NCBI RefSeq assembly: GCF_003008615.1
Contig: NZ_CP027657.1
Coordinates: 1,116,001-1,180,000, forward strand
Direction: 5' to 3'
Source of the DNA: Pseudomonas mendocina
GTDB taxonomy: Bacteria > Pseudomonadota > Gammaproteobacteria > Pseudomonadales > Pseudomonadaceae
DNA: 64,000 nucleotides
The notes beneath the pieces are model-generated. The model made no database searches, was not told where the DNA came from, and saw nothing but the letters and a program-made list of their open reading frames with translations. Position numbers and translations under genes: made by a program. This document shows positions 40,646 to 51,020 of the stretch, piece by piece. Positions within the stretch are counted from its first letter, which is position 1. Each line of letters starts with the position of its first letter.

Positions 40646-43600
40646 TCAAGCGCCGTGTCCGGGCTCTTGCGCCTCGGGCTCATGCTTACCCCGGCCGAAA
40701 CGCTGCGCCGCCGACTCCACCAGCAGGTAGAACATCGGAATCAGGAAGGTGGCCAGCAGCGTGGCCGCCAGCATGCCACCGATCACCCCGGTGCCGATGG
40801 AGTGGCGGCTGGCTGAACCGGCGCCGGAGCTGATGGCCAACGGCACGCAGCCGAGAATGAAGGCCAGCGAGGTCATCACGATAGGGCGGAAACGCAGCTT
40901 GGCCGCCTCCAGCGCCGAGTCGAAGATGCCCTTGCCCTCGGCGCGCAGCAACACGGCGAACTCGACGATGAGGATGGCGTTCTTCGCCGCCAGACCGATC
41001 AGCGTGACCAGCCCCACCTGGAAGTACACGTCGTTCTGGATGCCACGCAGCCATACCGCGAGAATCGCCCCGAACACCGCGAAGGGCACGGCCGTGACCA
41101 CCGCCAGAGGCAACGTCCAGCGCTCGTACTGCGCGGCCAGAATCAGGAACACCAGAATCAGTCCGAAGACGAAGGCCTGCGCCCCCGAACCTTGCGTGGC
41201 CAGCTCCTGATAGGCCGAGCCGATCCAACCCAGGCTGTAGTCCTCGCCGAGCACCTCGTCGGCCACCTCCTGCATCGCCGCCAGCGCCTGCCCGGAACTG
41301 TAGCCAGGGGCCGGCCCGCCCAGCACCTTGGCCGAGGGGTAGACGTTGAAGCGGTCGTAAGAATCCGGCCCGAGGATGCGCCGCACGCGCAGCAGGGTCG
41401 ACAGTGGCACCAGATCGCCGCTGCTGGAGCGAACGTAGACCTGGCCGAGATCCTCCGGTTTGCGGCGGAACTCCGACTCCGATTGCAGGCTGACCTGCCA
41501 GGTGCGCCCGTAGAGGGTGAAGTCGTTGACGTAGTAGCTGCCGAAGGTCGCCTGCATCGCGGTGAACACGTCGCTGACGCTGACGCCCAGGGCTCGTGTC
41601 TTGGTGCGATCCAGGTCGATGTAATATTGCGGCACGTTGGCACTGAAGGTGCTCTGCACGCCTGCCAGTTCCGGTCGCTTGCTCGCGGCAGCGACAAAGG
41701 CCTGCACCTTCTCGCCAAGCTGCTCGACACTGCCCCCGGAGCGATCCTGAATGAAGGACTCGAAGCCGCCGGTGGTGCTCATGCCGGTGATCGGCGGCGG
41801 ATTGAACGACAGCACCAGACCATCCTTCTGCGCGGCGCCCATGCCCATGAACTCGTGCGTCAGGTTACGCGCATCGAGCTCGGGGGTGGTGCGCTCGCTC
41901 CAGTCCTTGAGCGGTACGAAGGACACCCCGGCATTGCTGCGTACGCCGAAGGTGAGCACGTCGAAACCCGCGAAGGTCACCACGTCCTGCACCGCCGGGT
42001 GCACCATCAGTTGCTCACTCACCGCACCACTCAGTGCCTCGGTGCGATTGAGCGAAGCTGCTGGGGGCAGGTAATAGGCATTGATCACGTAGCCCTGATC
42101 CTCATCAGGCACCAGCGAACCGGGCACCCGCGCGAACAGCAGCATGATCAGCGCGATCATCCCGCCGAACAGCAGCAGGCCGACCAGCGAACGCTTGAGG
42201 AAGAAACGCACACCCGCGCCATAGCCGGCGGTGGCCTTGTCGAAGAAACGGTTGAACAGGCGAAATGGCGCGGCCGGCTCATGATGGCCGGGCTTGAGTA
42301 ACAAGGCGCACAGCGCGGGTGAGAGGGTCAACGCGACGATGCCGGAAATCACCACCGATACCGCGATGGTGATCGCGAATTGCTTGTACATCTGCCCCGC
42401 CAAACCACCGAGAAACCCCACTGGAACGAACACCGCGCAAAGCACCAGCACGATAGCGATGATCGGCCCGGTGACCTCCTCCATCGCCTTGATCGAGGCG
42501 TCGCGAGCATTGAGGCCCTGAGTGCGCATCACCCGCTCGACGTTCTCGATCACCACGATGGCGTCGTCGACCACAATGCCGATGGCCAGCACCATGCCGA
42601 ACAGGGTCAGCAGGTTGATGGAAAAGCCCAGCAGGTACATGCCGGCGAAGGTGCCGACCAGCGACACTGGGATCGCCAGCACCGGAATCAGCGTGGCGCG
42701 CCAGTTCTGCAGGAACACGAACACCACCAGCACCACCAGCACCAGCGCTTCGAAGAAGGTCTTGATCACCTCGTCGATGGAGACCTGCACGAACTTGGTG
42801 GTGTCGTAGGGGATCTTGTAGGCGATGCCTTCGGGGAAGCGCTTGCTCAGGCGCTGCATGGTGCGTTCGACCGCTTCGGCGGTATCCAGGGCATTGGCGC
42901 CGGGCTGCAGGTAGATGCCGAAGGCGGCGTTCTGCTGGCCATTGAGGGTGGTGACCAGCGAGTAGTCCTGCGCACCCAGCTCGACCCGCGCGACGTCCTT
43001 GAGCAGCAGGCTGGCGCCGGTGGCATCGGTGCGCAGGATGACGCTCTCGAACTCCTTCGGATCGGTGAAGCGCCCCTGAGTGGTGACGGTATAAGTGAAG
43101 TCCTGCGGCTCCTTGAGCGGCTGCTGGCCGAAGCTGCCGGCGGCGAACTGCGAATTCTGTTCGCGAATGGCGTTGACCACATCGGTCGGCGTCAGGTCGT
43201 ACTGCGCCAGCTTGTCCGGGCGAAGCCAGATGCGCATGGAGTAGTCCTTGGAGCCGAACTGGCTGGCATCGCCAACGCCCTTGAGGCGTTTCAGTTCATC
43301 GATGACGTTGATCAGCGCGTAGTTGCTGATGAAGATCGGGTCACGCGAACCGTCCGGCGAATAAAGGGTGATCACCTGCAGAATGTCCGAGGACTTCTTC
43401 TCCACCTTCACGCCTTGTCGGCGCACCTCTTCCGGCAGCTTGGCCAGCGCGGCCTGCACCTTGTTGTTGACGTTGATGGTGGCCTGATCCGGGTCGGTGC
43501 CAACCTCGAAGTACACCGTCAGGCTCATCGCTCCGCTGCTGGAGGAATTGGACAGCTGGTAGATCATGTTCTCGACGCCATTGATCTCCTGCTCCAGCGG

Positions 43601-43792
43601 CGCCGCTACGGTTTCGGCGATCACCTGCGAGCTGGCCCCCGGATAAGCGGCACTTACCGACACCTGCGGCGGCAGGATTTCCGGGTACTGGGCAATAGGC
43701 AACGCGCGCATCGCAGCCAGGCCGGCGAGCACGATGACGATGGAAATGACGGTGGCAAAAACCGGACGATCGATAAAGAAGCGCGAGATCAT
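40646..43792 (-). CDS. HAE1-family RND efflux pump (no cognate channel)
   Basis: 1048 residues. Start [32 protein letters not shown], proton-relay Asp pair in [20 protein letters not shown], and the second half with GRVPG-type and [16 protein letters not shown] helix. It is more like MexF/MexQ-group pumps ([33 protein letters not shown]) than the TtgB next door. The membrane fusion protein gene is 5 bp upstream, but no outer-membrane channel gene is present; it may borrow TtgC or another OprM-like protein. Regulated probably by the divergent TetR gene. Confidence 0.92.
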   Translation of the reverse strand: MISRFFIDRPVFATVISIVIVLAGLAAMRALPIAQYPEILPPQVSVSAAYPGASSQVIAETVAAPLEQEINGVENMIYQLSNSSSSGAMSLTVYFEVGTDPDQATINVNNKVQAALAKLPEEVRRQGVKVEKKSSDILQVITLYSPDGSRDPIFISNYALINVIDELKRLKGVGDASQFGSKDYSMRIWLRPDKLAQYDLTPTDVVNAIREQNSQFAAGSFGQQPLKEPQDFTYTVTTQGRFTDPKEFESVILRTDATGASLLLKDVARVELGAQDYSLVTTLNGQQNAAFGIYLQPGANALDTAEAVERTMQRLSKRFPEGIAYKIPYDTTKFVQVSIDEVIKTFFEALVLVVLVVFVFLQNWRATLIPVLAIPVSLVGTFAGMYLLGFSINLLTLFGMVLAIGIVVDDAIVVIENVERVMRTQGLNARDASIKAMEEVTGPIIAIVLVLCAVFVPVGFLGGLAGQMYKQFAITIAVSVVISGIVALTLSPALCALLLKPGHHEPAAPFRLFNRFFDKATAGYGAGVRFFLKRSLVGLLLFGGMIALIMLLFARVPGSLVPDEDQGYVINAYYLPPAASLNRTEALSGAVSEQLMVHPAVQDVVTFAGFDVLTFGVRSNAGVSFVPLKDWSERTTPELDARNLTHEFMGMGAAQKDGLVLSFNPPPITGMSTTGGFESFIQDRSGGSVEQLGEKVQAFVAAASKRPELAGVQSTFSANVPQYYIDLDRTKTRALGVSVSDVFTAMQATFGSYYVNDFTLYGRTWQVSLQSESEFRRKPEDLGQVYVRSSSGDLVPLSTLLRVRRILGPDSYDRFNVYPSAKVLGGPAPGYSSGQALAAMQEVADEVLGEDYSLGWIGSAYQELATQGSGAQAFVFGLILVFLILAAQYERWTLPLAVVTAVPFAVFGAILAVWLRGIQNDVYFQVGLVTLIGLAAKNAILIVEFAVLLRAEGKGIFDSALEAAKLRFRPIVMTSLAFILGCVPLAISSGAGSASRHSIGTGVIGGMLAATLLATFLIPMFYLLVESAAQRFGRGKHEPEAQEPGHGA

Positions 43793-43797
43793 GAGCG

Positions 43798-44946
43798 TTA
43801 CTCCTGCGCCGGACTTGCAGGCGTGTCTGCCTTCGCCTCCTCGACCTTGACCGGACTGTCAGGCCGCACCTTGGCCAGGCCATCGACGATCACCCGTTCG
43901 CCATCGCTGACCCCGGAGAGAATCAACCAGCGCCCGCCTGCCGTATCGCCCGTAGAGACCTGGCGCATACGCGCGATGCTCTGTTCATCCACCACGTAGA
44001 CGAACGTACCGCGCGGCCCCTGAGCGACGGCACGTTCCGGCACGGTGATCGCCCGCGGACGCGTCAGACCCTTGACCTTCACCCGCACGAACTGGCCCGG
44101 CAGCAGCTTTTGTTCAGGGTTGGGCACCACACCACGCGCACTGACGGTACCGGTGCCTCGGTCGATCAAGCTGTCGGTGAAATCCACCTCGCCCACCATC
44201 GGATAGGCCGAGCCATCGCCAAAGTAGACCTCGACGCTCAGCTTGCCGCCGCTCGGCGGTACCAAACTGCCTTCGGACAACTCCCGACGCAGGCGTTCGG
44301 CCTCGGCATCCGGGTAAGCGAAGTTGGCGAAGATCGGATCGAGCTGAGTGATCTGCGTCAGCAGGCTGGCGCTGGGATCACCAGCGACGATCAAGCTACC
44401 TTCGGAGACGCTTTCCTTGCTGGTCATGCCGGTGATCGGCGCCTTTACCGTGGTGTAGTCAAGGTCGATCTGGCGCGACTGCACCTCGGCTTGAGCCGCC
44501 TCGATATTGGCCTTGCTCTGCTCGAAATTGGAGATGGCGTTGTCCAGCTCACTCTCGCTGGCAAAGCCCTTCTTCTGCAATTCGCGGATGCGCTTGAGGT
44601 CACGATCGGTCTGCCGAAAACGCGCCTGCTCCTGCGCCAGCGCTCCCTTGGCACGCGCCAGGGCGGCTTCATATGGTCGCGCGTCGATGCGAAACAGCAC
44701 CTGATCCTTCTGCACCCGGCTGCCTTCCTGATAAGTGCGCTCCTGCAGGATGCCGCCGACCTGCGCCCGCACCTGCACCTCGCGATAGCCCGTCGTACGG
44801 GCCGGGTACTCCAGCACCACGGGCAGCTCACCCACTTCGATCCGCTCTACTGTCACCGCCGTTGACGGTGCATCGGCGGCCTGCGCACCGAGCGCTAGGG
44901 CAAGACTTGCGAACAGGCAGAAACGAATCAGGCGAACGAGCGGCAT
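43798..44946 (-). CDS. RND efflux membrane fusion protein
   Basis: 382 residues with a signal peptide ([15 protein letters not shown]). Typical HlyD/AcrA segments are visible: [20 protein letters not shown] near residue 62, the alpha hairpin with [19 protein letters not shown], and [16 protein letters not shown] near residue 165. No lipobox, unlike TtgA. It starts with an ATG preceded by GGAGAGG. It sits directly upstream of the RND pump gene and forms a two-gene operon with it. Confidence 0.92.
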   Translation of the reverse strand: MPLVRLIRFCLFASLALALGAQAADAPSTAVTVERIEVGELPVVLEYPARTTGYREVQVRAQVGGILQERTYQEGSRVQKDQVLFRIDARPYEAALARAKGALAQEQARFRQTDRDLKRIRELQKKGFASESELDNAISNFEQSKANIEAAQAEVQSRQIDLDYTTVKAPITGMTSKESVSEGSLIVAGDPSASLLTQITQLDPIFANFAYPDAEAERLRRELSEGSLVPPSGGKLSVEVYFGDGSAYPMVGEVDFTDSLIDRGTGTVSARGVVPNPEQKLLPGQFVRVKVKGLTRPRAITVPERAVAQGPRGTFVYVVDEQSIARMRQVSTGDTAGGRWLILSGVSDGERVIVDGLAKVRPDSPVKVEEAKADTPASPAQE

Positions 44947-45070
44947 GAGGCATTCCTCTCCTTGGGCGAAACGCATCGCAGAGGCGGCACAACGAAGCGT
45001 GCCCCCAGCAGACAGGGATAATCGGTACACTCGGCACAACCAGAGCCTAGCTTCAATTAACCGGATCGCC

Positions 45071-45691
45071 ATGCGTAGAACCAAAGAAGACGCGGAGAAA
45101 ACCCGCTGCGCCATCCTCGCCGCTGCTGAACAACTGTTCCTCGAGCGGGGGGTCGCCCACACCAGTCTGGAGCATATCGCCCGGCATGCTGGGGTCACGC
45201 GCGGTGCGGTCTATTGGCACTTCCAGAACAAGGCGCACCTGTTCCACGAGATGCTCAACCAGGTGCGCTTGCCGCTGGAGCCGCTGGCTCAGCAACTGGC
45301 TGAAGTCGACGGTTTGTCATCGCTGCAGTTGTTGCGCGACCTGTGCATAGAGGCCATGGCCAACCTGGTGCTGGATGAGCAACGCCGACGCATCCTCACC
45401 GTGCTACTGCGCCGCTGCGAATTCACCGAGGATTTGCGCGAAGCCGAGGAGCGTCACGAAGCCTTCGTCAATCAGTTCATCGACTTGTGCGAACAACAGT
45501 TCGCCCTGCCAGCGGTACAGCCTTACCTGCAGCCTGGCATCACACCGCGCCTGGCCTCACGCACGCTGCACGCGCTGATCGTCGGCCTGTTCAGTGACTG
45601 GTTGCGCGACCCCAATCTGTTCGATGCCCAGACCGATACCCCGGCCATGATCGACAGCTGCTTCCGCGGCTTGCTGCGTCAGTGGCCCTAG
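45071..45691 (+). CDS. TetR-family regulator of the second RND pump
   Basis: 206 residues from the ATG at 45071. Helix-turn-helix SLEHIARHAGVTRGAVYWHFQNKAHLF is very close to AcrR/TtgR regulators, as is the Cys-containing helix around LLRRCEFTEDL. It is divergent from the fusion-protein gene with a 124-bp shared promoter, the usual arrangement for a local repressor of an RND pump. Ligand unknown. Confidence 0.92.
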   Translation: MRRTKEDAEKTRCAILAAAEQLFLERGVAHTSLEHIARHAGVTRGAVYWHFQNKAHLFHEMLNQVRLPLEPLAQQLAEVDGLSSLQLLRDLCIEAMANLVLDEQRRRILTVLLRRCEFTEDLREAEERHEAFVNQFIDLCEQQFALPAVQPYLQPGITPRLASRTLHALIVGLFSDWLRDPNLFDAQTDTPAMIDSCFRGLLRQWP

Positions 45692-45730
45692 AATGAATCG
45701 GGGCCACTCTGCCGAGACGCGCGGCGCACC

Positions 45731-45928
45731 CTAGGTGAGTTCGGCCTGGTAGCCCTCTTCGCGAATCGCCGCCTGTACCTGCTCAGCGTTCAGACTACTT
45801 TCTACACGTACCAGCCCGGCGGCGAGGTCGACCTCGACCTTGGCCGCCTGATCCAGCATCTGGATCGCCTGGGTGATGGCCCGCACGCAATGACCGCAAG
45901 ACATTCCACTAACCTTGAACTGTTGCAT
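45731..45928 (-). CDS. copZ: Copper chaperone CopZ
   Basis: 65 residues, a single HMA domain. The Cu(I)-binding loop is SGMSCGHCVRAI near residues 7-18. An AGGAGT ribosome site precedes the ATG at 45928. It carries Cu(I) to CopA, encoded nearby on the opposite strand. A CueR-type palindrome (45970-45990) lies just upstream, so it belongs to the CueR regulon. Confidence 0.94.
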   Translation of the reverse strand: MQQFKVSGMSCGHCVRAITQAIQMLDQAAKVEVDLAAGLVRVESSLNAEQVQAAIREEGYQAELT

Positions 45929-45969
45929 CTGTTGACTCCTTGAACCGCTGGTCGATGGGTGTAGTCTCG

Positions 45970-45990
45970 ACCTTGCCACGATGGCAAGGT
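45970..45990. promoter_or_regulatory. CueR operator between copZ and the small exported-protein gene
   Basis: ACCTTGCC (45970-45977), ACGAT, GGCAAGGT (45983-45990): a perfect 8-5-8 dyad matching the CueR consensus. On the reverse strand it follows TTGACC with a long spacer, as in MerR-family promoters where the activator realigns the -35 and -10. It can drive copZ and possibly the rightward small gene. Confidence 0.9.
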
Positions 45991-46042
45991 CAAGCCCTTG
46001 CGTCATGTCATCCGCTTCGTTTTCAGTATGAGGGTCGCCACC

Positions 46043-46435
46043 ATGCGCCTGTTCTATCTGATGCTCTTCCCGCTGCTGGCATCCCAAGCCCTTGCCCAAC
46101 CACTCGCCCCTCTGCCAGCGACTACGCAAGGCGAGGGCTACGCGGTGCTGATCGTCTCGCGCGAGCGCCTGGAGGTGGCCACCACCTGCGAAGTCGCGCT
46201 GTATCTGCACGACCAGATGGCCGCACGCTTGCATCAGGGCCAGTCGGTGTCCTTCAATTTGCCACCGGGCCCGGTTTCTCTGCGCCTCGGTCTGACCGGC
46301 ACTGGCCCGTGTCAGGACGGCATCAACCAGCTCGCGGGGCAATCGCTGGAGCTGCAGGCTGGCGAAGTGCGTCGCTACCGTATCGCCATGGGCAGCGATG
46401 GCCTGCGACTGCATGCCGCGCCTGCGTTGAACTGA
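46043..46435 (+). CDS. Small exported hypothetical protein in the copper locus
   Basis: 130 residues from the ATG at 46043 (an ATG at 46028 is an alternative). A signal peptide (LFYLMLFPLLASQALAQ) is followed by a single-domain, all-beta-looking mature protein with two cysteines (TTCEVALYL and GPCQDGINQ), likely disulfide-bonded, and a periodic LPPGPVSLRLGL core resembling DUF2846/PEGA-like surface domains. I do not assign a family. Its place between two CueR palindromes suggests copper control. It could be an outer-membrane or periplasmic copper-tolerance factor. Confidence 0.7.
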   Translation: MRLFYLMLFPLLASQALAQPLAPLPATTQGEGYAVLIVSRERLEVATTCEVALYLHDQMAARLHQGQSVSFNLPPGPVSLRLGLTGTGPCQDGINQLAGQSLELQAGEVRRYRIAMGSDGLRLHAAPALN

Positions 46436-46442
46436 AGGCTTG

Positions 46443-46463
46443 ACCTTGCCACGGGGTCAAGGT
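46443..46463 (+). promoter_or_regulatory. CueR operator upstream of copA
   Basis: ACCTTGCC (46443-46450), ACGGG, GTCAAGGT (46456-46463), one mismatch from a perfect dyad. It overlaps a -35-like TTGACC (46440-46445) with a ~19-base spacer to the -10 zone near 46465, the geometry of a MerR-activated promoter. Confidence 0.88.
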
Positions 46464-46468
46464 TGATC

Positions 46469-46488
46469 CTGTAGCCACGATGCTACAG
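46469..46488 (+). promoter_or_regulatory. Hairpin in the copA leader
   Basis: CTGTAGC (46469-46475), CACGAT, GCTACAG (46482-46488): perfect arms, ending 12 bases before the copA start and abutting its ribosome site (GGGAG). It would form in the leader RNA or act as a DNA dyad at the -10/start. Confidence 0.6.
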
Positions 46489-46499
46489 GGAGCTGCACC

Positions 46500-48869
46500 A
46501 TGATCTTCGACCTACCCATTGAGGGCATGACCTGCGCCAGTTGTGCCGGCCGTGTCGAACGCGTGCTGAACAAGTTGCCGGAGGTATCCAACGTCAGCGT
46601 CAACCTGGCCAGCGAGCAGGCGCGCGTCGAGGCAACTGCCGGCAGCCTGCCGCAACTGATCAGCGCCATCGAGGGCGCCGGCTACAGCGTCCCCAACCAG
46701 CCGCTGGAGCTCGGCATCGAGGGCATGACCTGCGCCAGCTGCGTCGGCCGTATCGAACGAGCACTGGGCAAGCTGCCAGGCGTCAGTCAGGTGGCCGTTA
46801 ACCTGGCCGACGAGAAGGCGCGCCTGCAGGTGCTCGCTGGTTTCGATCCACAGCAGGCGCTGAAAGCCGTATCCACCGCCGGCTACAAGGCCTGCCTGCT
46901 CGATGGTCGCCCTGCCACGGATGAAGCCGACAACCGCCTGCGTCGTGAGCGACTGACGTTGCTGGCGGCCATCGTCCTGACCCTGCCACTGGTCGTGCCG
47001 ATGCTGGCCGAACCCTTCGGCCTGCACTGGATGCTGCCGGCCTGGGCGCAGTTCCTACTCGCTACGCCGGTGCAGTTCATCTTCGGCGCACGTTTCTACC
47101 GTGCGGCCTGGCGCGCCCTGAAGGCCGGTGCCGGCAATATGGATCAACTGGTCGCCATCGGCACCAGCGCCGGCTACGGCCTGAGCCTGTACCAGTGGGC
47201 GGTGACGCCGCCGGGGCATATGCCGCACCTGTATTTCGAGGCCTCGGCGGTGATCGTCAGCCTGATCCTGCTCGGCAAGTACCTGGAAAGCCGCGCCAAA
47301 CGCCAGACCGCCAGTGCCATCCGCGCCCTGCAGGCACTGCGTCCGGATCACGCGGTACGCCTGGTGGAGGGACGTGAGGAGCGCGTCGGCCTTGAGGCCC
47401 TGGTGCTGGGGGATCGCATCCTGGTCAAGCCGGGTGAGCGTTTCCCGGTCGATGGCCAGGTGCTGGAGGGTAACAGCCACGCCGACGAGGCGCTGATCAG
47501 TGGTGAAAGCCTGCCAGTGGCCAAGCAACCCGGCGATAAGGTCACGGCCGGAGCCATCAACGGCGAGGGACGTTTGCTGGTGGAAACCACCGCCCTGGGT
47601 GCGGAGACCGTGCTGTCGCGCATCATCCGCCTGGTCGAAGACGCCCAGGCGGCGAAGGCGCCGATCCAGAAGCTGGTGGACAAGGTCAGCCAGGTGTTCG
47701 TCCCAGCCGTGCTGCTGATTGCCCTGGCCACGCTGCTCGGCTGGCTGGCATTCGGCGCGCCGCTGGAAAACGCTTTGCTCAACGCCGTGGCCGTGCTGGT
47801 GATCGCCTGCCCCTGCGCCCTCGGCCTGGCCACGCCGACCGCGATCATGGCGGGCACCGGCGTGGCTGCGCGCCATGGCATCCTGATCAAGGACGCCGAA
47901 GCACTGGAGGTGGCGCATGCGATCCAGCACATCGCCTTCGACAAGACCGGCACACTCACCGAAGGTAAGCCGCGCATCGTCCATATCGGCCTGGCCGACG
48001 CCAGCGAAGCGGAGCTGCTGAGACTGGCCGGCGGCCTGCAACAGGGCAGCGAACATCCACTGGCCAAGGCTGTGCTGCAGCGTTGCGCCGAACAGCACAT
48101 TCCCTTGCCAGCACTGAGTGACAGCCATGCCCTGGCCGGGCGCGGCATCGCTGGTAGCGTCGAAGGGCACGCCCTGCAACTGGGCAGTAGCCGCCTGCTG
48201 GAGGAAAACCAGCTACAGGCCGGCGCGCTGGCCGAATCCGCACGCACCTGGGAGGCCGAGGGCCGCACGCTGTCCTGGCTGATCGAAACCGGCAGCGCAC
48301 CTCGCCTGCTCGGCCTGCTGGCCTTCGGCGATCAACTCAAGGACGGCGCCGCCGACGCCATCGCCGAACTGCGTGAACAGGGCATCACCAGCCACCTGAT
48401 CAGTGGCGACAACCAGGGCAGTGTCGCTGCCGTGGCCAGCGTGCTGGGCATCGACGAACCGCACGCCCAGGTACTGCCGGCGGACAAGGCACGCCTGGTT
48501 GGTGAACTGCGCCAACACGGCACCGTGGCCATGGTCGGCGATGGCATCAACGATGCGCCGGCCCTGGCGGCTGCGGACGTCGGCATCGCCATGGGCGGCG
48601 GCACCGATGCCGCCATGCACGCGGCCGGCATCACTCTGATGCGCGGCGACCCGCGTCTGGTACCGGCCGCACTGGAGATCAGCCGCCGCACCTACGCCAA
48701 GATTCGCCAGAACCTGTTCTGGGCCTTCATCTATAACCTGATCGGCATCCCGCTGGCTGCCGCCGGGCTGCTCAACCCGATGTTCGCGGGGGCTGCCATG
48801 GCCCTGTCCAGCGTCAGCGTGGTGAGCAACGCGCTGCTGCTCAACCGCTGGCGACCGAAAGGATCGTAG
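46500..48869 (+). CDS. copA: Cu(I)-exporting P1B-type ATPase CopA
   Basis: 789 residues. Two N-terminal HMA domains (GMTCASC near residues 9-15 and 75-82), eight membrane segments, the CPC ion-selectivity motif (Cys437-Pro-Cys439) in [15 protein letters not shown], phosphorylation Asp481 in [11 protein letters not shown] motif in SEHPLAK, and [10 protein letters not shown] near the C-terminus. It exports Cu(I) from the cytoplasm. It is followed directly by a T6SS module and not by cueR, which sits 9 kb further on. Confidence 0.96.
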   Translation: MIFDLPIEGMTCASCAGRVERVLNKLPEVSNVSVNLASEQARVEATAGSLPQLISAIEGAGYSVPNQPLELGIEGMTCASCVGRIERALGKLPGVSQVAVNLADEKARLQVLAGFDPQQALKAVSTAGYKACLLDGRPATDEADNRLRRERLTLLAAIVLTLPLVVPMLAEPFGLHWMLPAWAQFLLATPVQFIFGARFYRAAWRALKAGAGNMDQLVAIGTSAGYGLSLYQWAVTPPGHMPHLYFEASAVIVSLILLGKYLESRAKRQTASAIRALQALRPDHAVRLVEGREERVGLEALVLGDRILVKPGERFPVDGQVLEGNSHADEALISGESLPVAKQPGDKVTAGAINGEGRLLVETTALGAETVLSRIIRLVEDAQAAKAPIQKLVDKVSQVFVPAVLLIALATLLGWLAFGAPLENALLNAVAVLVIACPCALGLATPTAIMAGTGVAARHGILIKDAEALEVAHAIQHIAFDKTGTLTEGKPRIVHIGLADASEAELLRLAGGLQQGSEHPLAKAVLQRCAEQHIPLPALSDSHALAGRGIAGSVEGHALQLGSSRLLEENQLQAGALAESARTWEAEGRTLSWLIETGSAPRLLGLLAFGDQLKDGAADAIAELREQGITSHLISGDNQGSVAAVASVLGIDEPHAQVLPADKARLVGELRQHGTVAMVGDGINDAPALAAADVGIAMGGGTDAAMHAAGITLMRGDPRLVPAALEISRRTYAKIRQNLFWAFIYNLIGIPLAAAGLLNPMFAGAAMALSSVSVVSNALLLNRWRPKGS

Positions 48870-48977
48870 CCGGCATTTTCTTGAACCGGCGCATGGTATG
48901 GGAATGCCATCATTGAACCTGCGCCCGGTGTCCGGCACCCTTCAGGCTTCGCCCAACTCATGGATGGAGGCCAAGGC
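48870..48977. other. copA-vgrG intergenic region
   Basis: 108 bases, no gene. GGAGG (48966-48970) just before the vgrG start is a clear ribosome site. The promoter of the T6SS module is presumably here. Confidence 0.5.
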
Positions 48978-51020
48978 ATGCTGGATGCCAATCAGGCGCA
49001 TATCACCCTCGCCATTCCTGCGGTCGAGAACGACCTGCAGGTTCTGAGCTTCGAGGGGCGCGAAACGCTCAACAAGCCCTACCGCTTCGAAATCGAACTG
49101 GTCAGCCAGAGCGCCGAACTCGATCTCGACGCTCTGATCAACCAGACCGCCTACCTGACCTTCGGCCCCTCCGGCAAAGGCGTGCACGGTGTGGTCTACG
49201 CCATCGAGCAAGGTGACTCAGGCAAGCGCTTGACGCGCTACCGCATCAGCCTGCGCCCACAGCTCGCCTACCTGGCCCATCGCTACAACCAGCGTATCTT
49301 CCAGCACCTGACGGTGCCGCAGATCATCGGGCAGATCCTCGAAGACCACGGCATCCAGAGCGACGCCTATCAATTCCAGCTCGGTTACATCTACCCCGAG
49401 CGCGACTACTGCGTGCAGTACGACGAAAGCGACCTGCACTTCATTCAGCGCCTGTGCGAGGAAGAAGGCATCAGCTTCCACTTCCAGCACAGCGAAGACA
49501 GTCATCGCCTGGTGTTTGGCGACGGCGCCAGCGTCTTCCCCAAGCTCGATCCGCTGAATTACCAGCAAGACAGCGGCCTTTCCGCTGACAACGAAGTGGT
49601 ACGCGCCTTCGGCGTGCGCCTGGAAACCCGCAGCACCCAGGCCACCTGGCGCGACTATGACTTCGAGCAGCCCAAGCTGCAGATGGAGGCGGACTACCGC
49701 AGCGAATTCACTCCGGCGCTGGAGGTGTACGACTACCCCGGCCGCTTCACCGACCGCACGCGCGGCAAGCACCTGGCCAAGCGCAGCCTGGAGCGACTGC
49801 GCAGTGACTACGAACTGGCCGAAGGCCAGAGCGACGCCTACCTGATCTGCGGCCACTTCCTCGCCCTGGCCGGGCACCCACGTGAGCAATGGAACGACCT
49901 CTGGTTACTGGGTGAAGTCATCCACGAAGGCAAGCAGCCACAGGTGCTGGAAGAGTCGGTGACCAGCAATGCCAAAGCCAGCGACGGCTTCCAGCAAGGT
50001 TACCGCAACCGCTTCACCGCCACACCGTGGGACATACCCTACCGCCCTGCTCTCGAACACCCCAAGCCCAAGGTACTCGGTAGCCAGACCGCCGTCGTCA
50101 CGGGCCCGGCCGGCGAGGAAATTCACTGCGACCAGTACGGCCGGGTGAAAGTGCAGTTCCACTGGGATCGCGAAGGCCTGGGCAACGACACTACCAGTTG
50201 CTGGCTGCGCGTAGCCTCCAACTGGGCCGGCGACGCCTATGGCGGTGTGGCCATCCCACGGGTGGGTATGGAAGTGCTGGTCACCTTCCTCGAAGGCGAC
50301 CCCGACCAGCCCCTGATCACCGGCTGCCTCTATCACGCCGAGCATGTGGTGCCCTACGACCTGCCGGCGAACAAGACCCGCAGTCTGTTCAAGACCCTGA
50401 GCAGCCCAGGCGGTGGTGGCTACAACGAGTTCCGTATCGAAGACCGCAAGGGCGCCGAGCAGATCTACATCCACGCCCAGCGCGACTGGGACGAGAACAT
50501 CGAGAACAACCAGAAGATCCGCGTCGGCAACGAGCGCCACGATACGGTCGAAGCCAACACCCACACCGAACTGCGCGCCGAGGAACACCGCACCACCGAC
50601 CTCGACCGCAAGGTGGAACTGCGCAGCAACGACCACCTCACCGTTGGTACCACTCAGCACGTGAAAGTCGGCACTGGCCTGTTTATCGAAGCCGGCAACG
50701 AGATTCACTACAACGCCGGTAGCAAAGTGGTGATCGACGCCGGCATGGAACTCACTGCCGCAGGCGGCGGCAGCTTCCTCAAACTCGACCCGAGTGGTGT
50801 GACCCTGAGTGGCGCGAATATCAAGATGAATACTGGTGGGGCGCCGGGGAGTGGCTCCGGCGCCAAGCCTATTTTGCCAGGCAAGGTGAAACCGGCGGAT
50901 GCCGACAAGGCCGGTATGCCCCTGGAAGCGCTAGCCAAGCAGCGCCGAGTGTTCTTGCAGGCCACCAGTGGTGTCTGCGAGGTGTGTGAAGCCGCCAAGC
51001 AAGCCAAGGAGGCGAAATGA
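48978..51020 (+). CDS. vgrG: Type VI secretion spike protein VgrG
   Basis: 680 residues from ATG 48978, chosen because GGAGG lies seven bases upstream; an ATG at 48960 lacks one. The gp27-like base (LSFEGRETLNKPYRFEIEL; DLHFIQRLCEEEGISFHFQ) is followed by the gp5-like OB fold and needle (GEEIHCDQYGRVKVQFHWD; GGVAIPRVGMEVLVTFLEGD). The C-terminal extension past about residue 560 contains a beta-needle of NTHTELRAEEHRTTDLDRK and a Cys-containing tail (VCEVCEAAKQ). It overlaps the adaptor gene by 4 bp, so it is coupled to delivery of the effector encoded downstream. Confidence 0.95.
   Translation: MLDANQAHITLAIPAVENDLQVLSFEGRETLNKPYRFEIELVSQSAELDLDALINQTAYLTFGPSGKGVHGVVYAIEQGDSGKRLTRYRISLRPQLAYLAHRYNQRIFQHLTVPQIIGQILEDHGIQSDAYQFQLGYIYPERDYCVQYDESDLHFIQRLCEEEGISFHFQHSEDSHRLVFGDGASVFPKLDPLNYQQDSGLSADNEVVRAFGVRLETRSTQATWRDYDFEQPKLQMEADYRSEFTPALEVYDYPGRFTDRTRGKHLAKRSLERLRSDYELAEGQSDAYLICGHFLALAGHPREQWNDLWLLGEVIHEGKQPQVLEESVTSNAKASDGFQQGYRNRFTATPWDIPYRPALEHPKPKVLGSQTAVVTGPAGEEIHCDQYGRVKVQFHWDREGLGNDTTSCWLRVASNWAGDAYGGVAIPRVGMEVLVTFLEGDPDQPLITGCLYHAEHVVPYDLPANKTRSLFKTLSSPGGGGYNEFRIEDRKGAEQIYIHAQRDWDENIENNQKIRVGNERHDTVEANTHTELRAEEHRTTDLDRKVELRSNDHLTVGTTQHVKVGTGLFIEAGNEIHYNAGSKVVIDAGMELTAAGGGSFLKLDPSGVTLSGANIKMNTGGAPGSGSGAKPILPGKVKPADADKAGMPLEALAKQRRVFLQATSGVCEVCEAAKQAKEAK

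Noticed and set aside
42380..43999. A 539-codon forward open frame opposite the RND pump gene
   Set aside because: Composition is His/Gln/Asp-rich and typical of a mirror frame; the reverse strand encodes an intact RND pump.
40646..44946. Assigning the second pump as MexXY or MexJK because of its divergent TetR gene and missing channel
   Set aside because: The pump's N-terminal half is unlike MexY and MexK and closer to MexF/MexQ-type sequences, so no symbol was given.
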